Source: JBEGHD01 sp049334165
GTDB taxonomy: Bacteria; Bacteroidota; Bacteroidia; Flavobacteriales_D; Sanyastnellaceae
Reading direction: 5' to 3' (one strand)
Assembly: GCA_049334165.1 (NCBI GenBank)
Contig: JBEGHD010000004.1
DNA length: 64,000 nt
The position numbers and the translations under genes were made by a program. Positions 35,709 through 43,295 of the stretch are shown here, one piece after another (position 1 is the first letter of the stretch; each line of letters opens with the position of its first letter). The notes beneath the pieces were generated by a model. It searched no databases. It had not been told where the DNA came from and worked only from the letters and a program-made list of their open reading frames with translations.

Positions 35709-36662
35709 CTATTTCCTCTTCACCACCTTTTCGCAAGCTTTTGCCACGTGCGCTGCATCGAGACCGTACTTGGCCATGAGCTCGTGTGGTTTTCCGCTTT
35801 CTCCAAATTTGTCGTTTACTCCCACAAATTCAATTGGAGTAGGGGCGTGGCTGCTCAAGGTCTGAGCGATCATTCCACCAAGTCCACCGATGATTTGGTG
35901 CTCCTCAGCAGTCACAACAGCACCGGTTTTCCTGGCTGAGTTTACTACAGCTTCCACATCAAGTGGCTTGATCGTGTGGATGTTGATTACTTCCGCAGAG
36001 ATTCCTTTTTTGTTTAATTCTTTAGCTGCTTCGAGCGATTCCCAAACGAGGTGGCCCGTAGCGAAAATCGTTACATCTGAGCCTTCAGTCAGCTGAAGCG
36101 CTTTTCCGATTTCAAATTTTTGATCTTCAGGAATAAATATCGGCACTTTGGGTCTTCCAAACCGCAAGTAAACTGGACCTTCATGATCCGCAATCGCTAG
36201 AGTTGCAGCCTTGGTTTGATTGTAGTCGCAAGGATTAATTACGGTCATGTTCGGTAACATGCACATCATCCCGATGTCTTCTAGAATTTGGTGTGTGGCA
36301 CCGTCTTCTCCCAGAGTTATTCCAGCATGACTGGCACAAATCTTTACGTTCTTTTCTGAATAGGCAATCGACTGACGGATTTGATCGTAAACACGGCCGG
36401 TCGAAAAATTGGCGAAAGTTCCGGTGAAAGGAATTTTACCACCAATGGTCATTCCGGCAGCAAGACCCATCATGTTAGCCTCGGCAATTCCCACCTGGAA
36501 AAAGCGATCGGGAAAAGCATCTTGAAACGCGTTCATCTTGAGCGACCCCGTGAGGTCGGCACAAAGCCCAACAACGTTTTCATTTTTCTTTCCAAGTTCC
36601 AACAATCCGTCACCAAATCCGGAACGAGTGTCTTTCTTTCCTAATTCTTTGTACTCTTTCAT
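35709..36662 (-). CDS. Transketolase, C-terminal subunit
   Basis: 317 residues covering the pyrimidine-binding and C-terminal domains of transketolase/DXPS-type enzymes. Seen: SRSGFGDGLLELGKKNENVVGLCADLTGS-type start, FFQVGIAEANMMGLAAGM, SHAGITLGEDGATHQ, and the Rossmann-like EVINIHTIKPLDVEAV. The catalytic Glu (GIAEAN) is present. It needs the separate N-terminal subunit encoded 4 bp upstream; the two together transfer two-carbon units in the pentose phosphate pathway. Confidence 0.93.
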   Translation of the reverse strand: MKEYKELGKKDTRSGFGDGLLELGKKNENVVGLCADLTGSLKMNAFQDAFPDRFFQVGIAEANMMGLAAGMTIGGKIPFTGTFANFSTGRVYDQIRQSIAYSEKNVKICASHAGITLGEDGATHQILEDIGMMCMLPNMTVINPCDYNQTKAATLAIADHEGPVYLRFGRPKVPIFIPEDQKFEIGKALQLTEGSDVTIFATGHLVWESLEAAKELNKKGISAEVINIHTIKPLDVEAVVNSARKTGAVVTAEEHQIIGGLGGMIAQTLSSHAPTPIEFVGVNDKFGESGKPHELMAKYGLDAAHVAKACEKVVKRK

Positions 36663-36666
36663 GATC

Positions 36667-37512
36667 CTAGTAATCGCCTATTGTTTCTTCAAGTTGTGAA
36701 AGTGCTTCTTTGAGTTGGTCGTCATCCGGAGCTACTCCGTGCCACTTGTGCGTTCCTTCCATAAAGTCAACTCCCTGGCCCATCACGGTAGTCATCAAAA
36801 TCATGACTGGACGACCTTTGCCGGTCATCGACTTGGCCTGGCCGAGAATGTCTTTCACGCTGTGGATATTGTTTCCGTCCATGGTTAAAACGTCCCAACC
36901 GAAGGCTTGCCATTTCTGGCGAAGATCTCCGAGGCTCATCACTTCATCTACAGGACCGTCAATTTGCTGGCCGTTGTAGTCGATGGTAGAAATGATGTTA
37001 TCAACTTTGTGATGAGCTGCGTACATGGCCGCTTCCCAAATCTGACCTTCCTGCATTTCTCCATCACCGTGAAGACTGTAGATGAGCTTTTTGTCGCCAT
37101 TCATTCTTTTAGTCTCAGCAGCACCGAGTGCAACACTGAGTCCCTGACCGAGCGATCCGGAGGCAACACGAATTCCAGGAAGGCCTTCTTCTGGAGTAGG
37201 GTGACCTTGCAATCTGGAGTCAATTTTTCGAAAAGTCTTTAGCTCTTCAACATCAAAATAACCGCTTCGGGCAAGCACGCTGTACCAAACCGGTGAAATG
37301 TGGCCGTTGCTGAGGAAAAACAAATCCTCGTCTTTGCCGTCAATTGTAAAATTCTTTGAGTTGTGGCGGAGGATGTCGAAATAAAGCGTTACGAAATATT
37401 CAACACATCCAAGAGAACCACCCGGGTGACCGGAACTTGCTCCGTGCACCATTCTAACGATGTCTCGCCTCACTTGTGAGCAAATGGTTCGGAGTTCTTC
37501 AGTAGATTTCAT
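36667..37512 (-). CDS. Transketolase, N-terminal subunit
   Basis: 281 residues from the ATG at 37512 (MKSTEELRTICSQVRRDIV). It carries the thiamine diphosphate domain: ASSGHPGGSLGCVEY, LSNGHISPVWYS and the GDGEMQEGQIWEA...DYNGQQIDG ThDP/metal motif. Split transketolase genes are common in Bacteroidota, Archaea and Firmicutes. An upstream ATG at 37560 lies over the putative promoter box, so the later start is preferred. Confidence 0.93.
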   Translation of the reverse strand: MKSTEELRTICSQVRRDIVRMVHGASSGHPGGSLGCVEYFVTLYFDILRHNSKNFTIDGKDEDLFFLSNGHISPVWYSVLARSGYFDVEELKTFRKIDSRLQGHPTPEEGLPGIRVASGSLGQGLSVALGAAETKRMNGDKKLIYSLHGDGEMQEGQIWEAAMYAAHHKVDNIISTIDYNGQQIDGPVDEVMSLGDLRQKWQAFGWDVLTMDGNNIHSVKDILGQAKSMTGKGRPVMILMTTVMGQGVDFMEGTHKWHGVAPDDDQLKEALSQLEETIGDY

Positions 37513-37542
37513 ATCGAAGAGTCTGTCGATTTTTGTGTGCTG

Positions 37543-37550
37543 CAAAAATA
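37543..37550 (-). promoter_or_regulatory. -7 box of the transketolase genes (TATTTTTG)
   Basis: TAnnTTTG on the minus strand, 30 bp before the ATG at 37512, with TTTG about 23 bp upstream as a possible -33 element. Confidence 0.5.
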
Positions 37551-37650
37551 GAAGTCTCATTTGTCTACGGCTGCAAATGTTTAAAACTTTTGAGAAAATC
37601 CACTTTTTGAAACTGGCTCGATTTGGTCTTTCTGCCTGCCTTTAAAAATG

Positions 37651-37658
37651 TATCTTTG
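37651..37658 (+). promoter_or_regulatory. -7 box of ychF (TATCTTTG)
   Basis: Exact TAnnTTTG match followed by CG, 25 bp before the ATG at 37684. A TTTG at 37622 is slightly too far for an ideal -33. It also shows the apparent upstream ORF start at 37648 lies in the promoter. Confidence 0.6.
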
Positions 37659-37683
37659 CGCCCGAAATTTCAACCTCTTTTAT

Positions 37684-38781
37684 ATGGCTTTAAAATGCGG
37701 AATTGTCGGATTGCCAAATGTCGGTAAATCGACCTTGTTTAATTGCTTGTCGAATGCCAAAGCGCAATCGGCCAACTTTCCTTTTTGTACAATCGACCCA
37801 AACGTTGGGACTATTACTGTTCCAGACCCTCGATTGAACAAACTGGCAGACCTGGTGACTCCAGAGCGAGTGGTGCCCACTACCATCGAAATCGTAGATA
37901 TTGCCGGACTGGTGAAAGGTGCCAGCAAAGGTGAGGGACTTGGAAACAAATTTCTCGGGAATATTCGTGAAACGGATGCCATCATTCACGTGCTTCGCTG
38001 CTTTGACGATGGAAACGTTGTTCACGTTGACGGTTCTGTAGACCCGGTTCGCGACAAGGAAGTGATCGATACTGAGCTTCAATTGAAAGATCTTGAAACG
38101 ATGGAAGGCCGCATCGCAAAAGTTGAGAAAGCTGCCAAAACTGGAGACAAAGAGGCGAAGAGAATTCACGAGTTTTATTCGAGAGTCATCAAGACGCTTG
38201 AGGAAGGGAAAAGTGCTCGTGTGATCGATCTCGAAGAAAGCGAAAAGCCTTTGATGAAAGATTTGCAGCTGCTGACTTCAAAGCCGATTCTCTACCTCTG
38301 TAACGTTGACGAAGGTTCTGTGAAAGACGGAAACAAATACGTTGATCAGGTAAAAGAAGCTGTAAAAGATGAAGATGCCGAAGTGCTCACTATTGGAGCT
38401 GCCATTGAAGCCGACATCGCAGAGCTCGAAACTTATGAGGAGAGAAAGGAATTTTTGGATGAGCTGGGACTTGACGAACCAGGAGTTGCAAAACTCATTC
38501 GCACCGCCTACAAGCTACTCAAGCTTCAAACATACTTTACCGCTGGTGTGAAAGAGGTTAGAGCCTGGACGATAAAAGAAGGCTTCACAGCTCCTCAAGC
38601 TGCTGGTGTGATCCACACAGACTTTGAGAAAGGATTCATTCGCGCTGAAGTGATGAAGTACAACGACTACGTATCCCTCGGTTCTGAGAGCGCTGTGAAA
38701 GATGCTGGAAAAATGGGAGTAGAAGGGAAGGAGTACGTTGTGCAGGATGGCGACATCATGCATTTCAGGTTTAATGTGTAG
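37684..38781 (+). CDS. ychF: Redox-regulated ATPase YchF/OLA1
   Basis: 365 residues. G1 GLPNVGKSTLFN, G3 DIAGLVKGASKGEGLGN and the non-standard G4 (NVDE) typical of OLA1, which prefers ATP over GTP. A coiled-coil domain follows, then a C-terminal TGS domain (RAWTIKEGFTAPQAAGVIHTDF). Ribosome-associated; represses catalase and general stress responses in E. coli. Start at MALKCGIVGLP chosen over the ORF start 12 codons upstream. Confidence 0.96.
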   Translation: MALKCGIVGLPNVGKSTLFNCLSNAKAQSANFPFCTIDPNVGTITVPDPRLNKLADLVTPERVVPTTIEIVDIAGLVKGASKGEGLGNKFLGNIRETDAIIHVLRCFDDGNVVHVDGSVDPVRDKEVIDTELQLKDLETMEGRIAKVEKAAKTGDKEAKRIHEFYSRVIKTLEEGKSARVIDLEESEKPLMKDLQLLTSKPILYLCNVDEGSVKDGNKYVDQVKEAVKDEDAEVLTIGAAIEADIAELETYEERKEFLDELGLDEPGVAKLIRTAYKLLKLQTYFTAGVKEVRAWTIKEGFTAPQAAGVIHTDFEKGFIRAEVMKYNDYVSLGSESAVKDAGKMGVEGKEYVVQDGDIMHFRFNV

Positions 38782-38785
38782 AACA

Positions 38786-39277
38786 ATGAAAATTTTTCAA
38801 GCTCTCATTTTAAGTCTGACCATTCTGACTTTCAGCTGCTCTTCACCCGACAAAGGTGAGTCTCAGGAACCAGTAGAAAAAGCAGAGGCGAGAGGAGTGG
38901 AACAATCAGAAGAGCAAATTGCTGTAGAAATCAATCGTCTGATGACCGAGCAGGAGGAAGCCTGGAGCTCAGGAGACCTTGAGGCTTTCATGCAACACTA
39001 CTGGCAAAGCGACTCGTTAGCTTTTATCGGAAGAAGCGGAGTGAATCACGGCTGGCAAACCACTCTGGATAACTACCGAAAGTCTTATCCAGACAAAGCT
39101 GCAATGGGTAAACTGACCTTTGATAACCTGAGCATAGAAAAGCTTTCAAGTACACACGCTTACGTTATTGGGAAATGGAATTTAGAGCGGTCCCAAGGAG
39201 ATCTTTCTGGGCATTACTCTCTTGTTTGGAAGAAGATCGAGGGTGAATGGAAAATCGTAAGTGATCACTCAAGCTGA
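38786..39277 (+). CDS. SnoaL/NTF2-like (DUF4440) lipoprotein
   Basis: 163 residues. Signal MKIFQALILSLTILTFSC with lipobox TFSC. After an acidic linker the domain has the NTF2 fold pattern: EEAWSSGDLEAFMQHYWQSDSLAFIG, WQTTLDNYRKSYPDKAAMG, and ending GHYSLVWKKIEGEWKIVSDHSS. This matches DUF4440/YybH-type proteins. Small-molecule binding or catalysis at the envelope is possible but untested. Starts 4 bp after ychF. Confidence 0.85.
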   Translation: MKIFQALILSLTILTFSCSSPDKGESQEPVEKAEARGVEQSEEQIAVEINRLMTEQEEAWSSGDLEAFMQHYWQSDSLAFIGRSGVNHGWQTTLDNYRKSYPDKAAMGKLTFDNLSIEKLSSTHAYVIGKWNLERSQGDLSGHYSLVWKKIEGEWKIVSDHSS

Positions 39278-39290
39278 AAATTGAATTTGA

Positions 39291-39968
39291 ATGAATGACA
39301 TTACTGCTCCGATAACTTTAATCATAACCGGGATCACAGTACTGGTTTCCTGGAGGGCCTTCAACAATCAGGAGCTGCTCCTGAAGTTTATGATGAATCC
39401 CTATCAGGTGAAACATCGAAAGCAGTACTATCGAATTTTATCGCACGGACTCATTCATGCCGATTTCATTCACTTGCTTTTCAACATGTACATTTTCTAC
39501 ATGTTTGGTCAAATGCTCGAGCCTATCTTCACTCAAGAAGAAGTTTTTCAAAGAGTGCTTCCAGGTACGCCCTGGTGGGGAAGTGCAGCCGGAGTTGCTT
39601 TTTACATTTTGCTTTATGTGGGAGCTGTAGCCTTTGCTACGTTGCCCTCACTCAAAAATCATAGCGATAATCCAAACTACAATTCACTTGGTGCTTCAGG
39701 AGCGGTGTCGGCAATTCTCATGGCTTTTATAGTCTTTCTACCGACTTATCCATTGAGCCTGTTTTTTATTATCCCAATGCCGGCATTTGTAGCTGGTGCT
39801 GTATTTTTTATTGCCGAGTATTATCTGAAGAAAAGCCGCATGACCAACATCGCTCACGATGCCCACATCTGGGGAGGTCTTTTTGGACTGGTTTTCATCA
39901 CCGTTTTAAAACCGCAGGTCTGGGTAAGGTTCTTCAGCCAGGTTTTGGAATACATTCCCTGGATTTGA
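39291..39968 (+). CDS. Rhomboid family intramembrane serine protease
   Basis: 225 residues, six hydrophobic segments. Catalytic Ser136 in the GASG motif (SLGASGAVSAILM) and His192 in AHDAHIWGGLFG form the dyad; HADFIHLLFNMYIFYMFG is the conserved helix-2 region with the His and Asn stabilising the oxyanion. It cleaves membrane proteins in the bilayer. Thirteen bases after the lipoprotein gene, so probably one transcript from ychF. Confidence 0.92.
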   Translation: MNDITAPITLIITGITVLVSWRAFNNQELLLKFMMNPYQVKHRKQYYRILSHGLIHADFIHLLFNMYIFYMFGQMLEPIFTQEEVFQRVLPGTPWWGSAAGVAFYILLYVGAVAFATLPSLKNHSDNPNYNSLGASGAVSAILMAFIVFLPTYPLSLFFIIPMPAFVAGAVFFIAEYYLKKSRMTNIAHDAHIWGGLFGLVFITVLKPQVWVRFFSQVLEYIPWI

Positions 39969-39995
39969 TGAGTTAAAAAAGGAGGAAGGATTTGA

Positions 39996-40295
39996 TTAAT
40001 CTTGCTCTTCCCGAATTACGTAAACATCCTCGTTGTCACGTTTCATGAAATACTCTTCTCGGGCGAATTTTTCCAGGGTTTGACTGTTTGTTGTCAAATC
40101 CTTTAGTGATTCCTTCGCCTTTTTATTTTCCTCCAGGTACCATTCTTTCTGTTCCTGAAGCTGATTTAATTCACTTCTGGTTTCTATCATAAATGGAATG
40201 TCGATATCGTGAAAGAAGAGCATCCAAACCACAAAGACGATGCTCGCAATGCTGTACTTGTTTTTGAGATATTTCGGAATCCGGGGGATTTTCAT
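39996..40295 (-). CDS. Septum formation initiator, FtsB/DivIC family
   Basis: 99 residues: a short cytoplasmic basic N-terminus, one transmembrane helix (YSIASIVFVVWMLFFHDI) and a periplasmic leucine-zipper-like coiled coil (LNQLQEQKEWYLEENKKAKESL) ending in KFAREEYFMKRDNEDVYVI, the DivIC signature. It joins FtsL and FtsQ at the division site and helps activate FtsWI. Confidence 0.88.
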   Translation of the reverse strand: MKIPRIPKYLKNKYSIASIVFVVWMLFFHDIDIPFMIETRSELNQLQEQKEWYLEENKKAKESLKDLTTNSQTLEKFAREEYFMKRDNEDVYVIREEQD

Positions 40296-40388
40296 GCACC
40301 AAAAATAACGAGAAGAAAAAGAGGAATTGTATTCGGAAACATTTCGTTTCGAACAGATGTGTGTTAAAACCTACGTCTAATTCAAAAA

Positions 40389-40416
40389 AAAGGGCCACCC
40401 AATTGGGCAGCCCTTT
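40389..40416 (-). terminator. Terminator of clpC
   Basis: Stem aaagggc / gcccttt with inner ccc-aatt-ggg; eight Ts follow on the minus strand. Confidence 0.82.
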
Positions 40417-40435
40417 AGTTTAAATATGATTTGAG

Positions 40436-43060
40436 TTAATCTTTGCTGTCTTTCGATTCAGTAGATTCTTCTTTTTCATTGTCCTCACCTTTGGATTTGG
40501 CATTCGACTTAGTGTCAGTCGATTTTTTCTTATCGCCTTTTCCAGGGGTTATCTTCACTTTTATTTCCTCGTTTTTCTTGTCGTAGTCAACCAAAATTGA
40601 GTCACCTTCTTTGAGGTTGGCATTGATGATTTCCTCTGCCAAAGGATCTTCGAGATACTTCTGGATGGCGCGTTTTAGAGGTCGTGCACCAAACTTCTGA
40701 TCAAAGCCTTTGTCAGCAATGTAATCTTTGGCTTTATCCGTGAGTTCGATGGTGTAACCAAGTTCCTTCACGCGAACGAAAAGCTTTTCGAGTTCGAGGT
40801 CGATGATTTCGTGGATGTGTTCTCTTGTCAAAGAGTTGAATACCACAATGTCATCAATCCTGTTCAGGAATTCTGGAGAGAATGCTTTTTTCATTGCATT
40901 TTCGATAACTCCTTTTCGGTCGTCTTCAAGCTTGGCAGATTTGGCCGCAGTTGCGAAACCAACACCTGTACCGAAATCTTGAAGTTGACGAGCACCGAGG
41001 TTTGATGTCATAATCATCACCGTGTTTCTAAAGTCGATTTTACGACCCAAGCTATCAGTGAGTACACCGTCATCCAAAGCTTGCAACAGCAGATTGAAAA
41101 CGTCTGGGTGAGCTTTCTCGATCTCATCCATCAGGATAATCGAGTAGGGGTGTCTTCTAACTTTTTCTGTCAGCTGTCCACCTTCTTCGTAACCGATGTA
41201 TCCCGGAGGCGCTCCAATCAGACGAGACACTGCAAATTTCTCCATGTACTCACTCATGTCGATTCTGATGAGAGAATCTTCACTGTCGAACATGTATTTA
41301 GCAAGTTCCTTGGCGAGCTGTGTTTTACCGACACCAGTTGGTCCAAGGAAAATGAAAGAACCAATCGGCTTGTTCGGATCTTTCAATCCGGCACGATTTC
41401 TCTTAATGGCCTTGGCTACCTTTTGAATAGGCGTTTCCTGACCGATTACTTTTCCTTTCAGTTCCTGATCGAGGCGAGCGAGACGGCCACTTTCTTTCTC
41501 TGCAATTCGCTGTACAGGAACACCTGTCATCATCGCCACAACTTCACTTACGTGCTCTTCGGTAACCGTTTCTCTGTGGGTTTTCGTTTCCTCTTCCCAG
41601 CGTTTTTTGGCCGCATCGAGTTTTTCGATTAGCTGACGCTCTTTGTCGCGAAGTTTTGCAGCCTCTTCGTATTTCTGACTGCGAACCACCTGAGTCTTTT
41701 CATCCTTGATGTCCTCGATGTCTTCTTCGATCTCGACAATCTCTTTAGGGACTTTGATGTTTTTGAGGTGAACTCTTGCACCAACTTCATCGAGCGCATC
41801 GATCGCCTTGTCCGGCAAGAATCGATCGGTCATGTAGCGCGTGGTCAAAGTAACACAAGCTTTTATCGCCTCGTCAGTGTAGTCTACGCTGTGGTGGCTT
41901 TCGTACTTGTCTTTGATATTGTGCAGAATTGTTTCTGTCTGTTCGATTGTAGTAGGTTCTACAATCACTTTTTGGAATCTTCTCTCGAGAGCTCCGTCTT
42001 TTTCAATGTGCTGGCGATACTCATCGAGTGTAGTGGCTCCAATGCATTGAATTTCACCACGGGCCAGTGCTGGTTTAAACATGTTTGACGCATCAAGCGA
42101 ACCGCTTGCGCCACCTGCACCTACAATCGTGTGCAGCTCATCGATGAAGAGAATCACGTTTGGTGATTTTTCCAATTCGTTCATCACAGCCTTCATGCGT
42201 TCCTCAAACTGACCGCGATACTTTGTACCTGCAACGAGTGAAGCCACATCAAGAGTCACAATTCTTTTATCGAACAAAACTCTAGAGACTTTCTTCTGGA
42301 TAATTCTAAGCGCAAGTCCTTCGGCAATGGCCGATTTACCAACGCCAGGTTCACCGATCAGAATCGGGTTGTTTTTCTTTCTCCTGGAAAGGATCTGAGA
42401 AACTCTCTCGATCTCCTTTTCGCGTCCGACAATTTGGTCGAGCTTATCTTCCTCAGCCAGTTTTGTGAGGTCACGGCCAAAGTTGTCCAAGACAGGGGTT
42501 TTGCTTTTGCTATCACCTTTCTTGGGGTTTCCTCCTCCGGAGCCGCCAGAGAATCCGCGATCGTCATCGTCATCCTGAGCCGAGCCAGGAAACTCCGAAC
42601 GTGGGATATCCATATCAGAATCTTCTTGTAAAATCATTTCAAATTCTTCTTTTGCAACATCGTAGTCGATGTTGAATTGCATTAGGGTGCGAGTAGCTAC
42701 ATTGTCTTCATCCTTGAGGATAGACAGTAGCAAATGCTCAGTTCCAATTATTGGACTCTTGAAGATTTTCGCTTCCAGATATGTGATTTTCAAAATCTTT
42801 TCTGCCTGTTTCACGAGCGGGATGTTTCCCTGAACAGTGCTTTTTGTGGTGTTTGATTGTATTGAGTTTTCCACAAATTTTCTCAACTTTTGAAGGTCAA
42901 CATTCAATCCCTCGAGGATTTTCACAGCCGTACCTTCACCTTCCCGGATAATTCCGAGCAAAAGGTGCTCCACACCAATGTAGCCATGGCCCAGTCTCAG
43001 AGCCTCTTCGCGACTGTAGGTGATGACATCTTTCACACGTGGTGAAAATTTCGCTTCCAT
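40436..43060 (-). CDS. clpC: ClpC ATPase (Hsp100, Clp protease ATP-binding subunit)
   Basis: 874 residues from the ATG at 43060 (MEAKFSPRVKDVITYSREEA). Double Clp-N domain, AAA+ module 1 with GEPGVGKSA and LFIDELHT, a UVR-like middle coil (KLRDKERQLIEKLDAAKKR), AAA+ module 2 with GPTGVGKTQ and ILMDEIEKAHPDVFN, and a D2-small domain. A charged tail (KGDKKKSTDTKSNAK...) extends past the usual end. It unfolds substrates for ClpP. The ORF reaches an ATG at 43117, but the additional 19 residues are not ClpC-like. Divergent from gyrA. Confidence 0.95.
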   Translation of the reverse strand: MEAKFSPRVKDVITYSREEALRLGHGYIGVEHLLLGIIREGEGTAVKILEGLNVDLQKLRKFVENSIQSNTTKSTVQGNIPLVKQAEKILKITYLEAKIFKSPIIGTEHLLLSILKDEDNVATRTLMQFNIDYDVAKEEFEMILQEDSDMDIPRSEFPGSAQDDDDDRGFSGGSGGGNPKKGDSKSKTPVLDNFGRDLTKLAEEDKLDQIVGREKEIERVSQILSRRKKNNPILIGEPGVGKSAIAEGLALRIIQKKVSRVLFDKRIVTLDVASLVAGTKYRGQFEERMKAVMNELEKSPNVILFIDELHTIVGAGGASGSLDASNMFKPALARGEIQCIGATTLDEYRQHIEKDGALERRFQKVIVEPTTIEQTETILHNIKDKYESHHSVDYTDEAIKACVTLTTRYMTDRFLPDKAIDALDEVGARVHLKNIKVPKEIVEIEEDIEDIKDEKTQVVRSQKYEEAAKLRDKERQLIEKLDAAKKRWEEETKTHRETVTEEHVSEVVAMMTGVPVQRIAEKESGRLARLDQELKGKVIGQETPIQKVAKAIKRNRAGLKDPNKPIGSFIFLGPTGVGKTQLAKELAKYMFDSEDSLIRIDMSEYMEKFAVSRLIGAPPGYIGYEEGGQLTEKVRRHPYSIILMDEIEKAHPDVFNLLLQALDDGVLTDSLGRKIDFRNTVMIMTSNLGARQLQDFGTGVGFATAAKSAKLEDDRKGVIENAMKKAFSPEFLNRIDDIVVFNSLTREHIHEIIDLELEKLFVRVKELGYTIELTDKAKDYIADKGFDQKFGARPLKRAIQKYLEDPLAEEIINANLKEGDSILVDYDKKNEEIKVKITPGKGDKKKSTDTKSNAKSKGEDNEKEESTESKDSKD

Positions 43061-43295
43061 AAAACGTTCTCCTATTTTAGTGTTGTGTTGATTTGCTAAA
43101 TTTAAGGCTTCGAGCACCCATTTTCAAAATTATATTCTCTAATGCTTGTAGGTCTATTCCGACCGGGTTGTTATCCACAGAATTTTGTGAAAAATTTAGC
43201 GCTCTAAAAAGGTTAACGAGCGACTCAAAAGCCATATTTTAGCTGCTTGCATTTGTGCACTTCAATATTTGTGCAAAAAATAGAAATAAGACGAT

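Noticed and set aside
35709..37512. Transketolase broken by a frameshift
   Set aside because: Both halves have proper starts and stops with a 4-bp gap; the split form is normal in this phylum.
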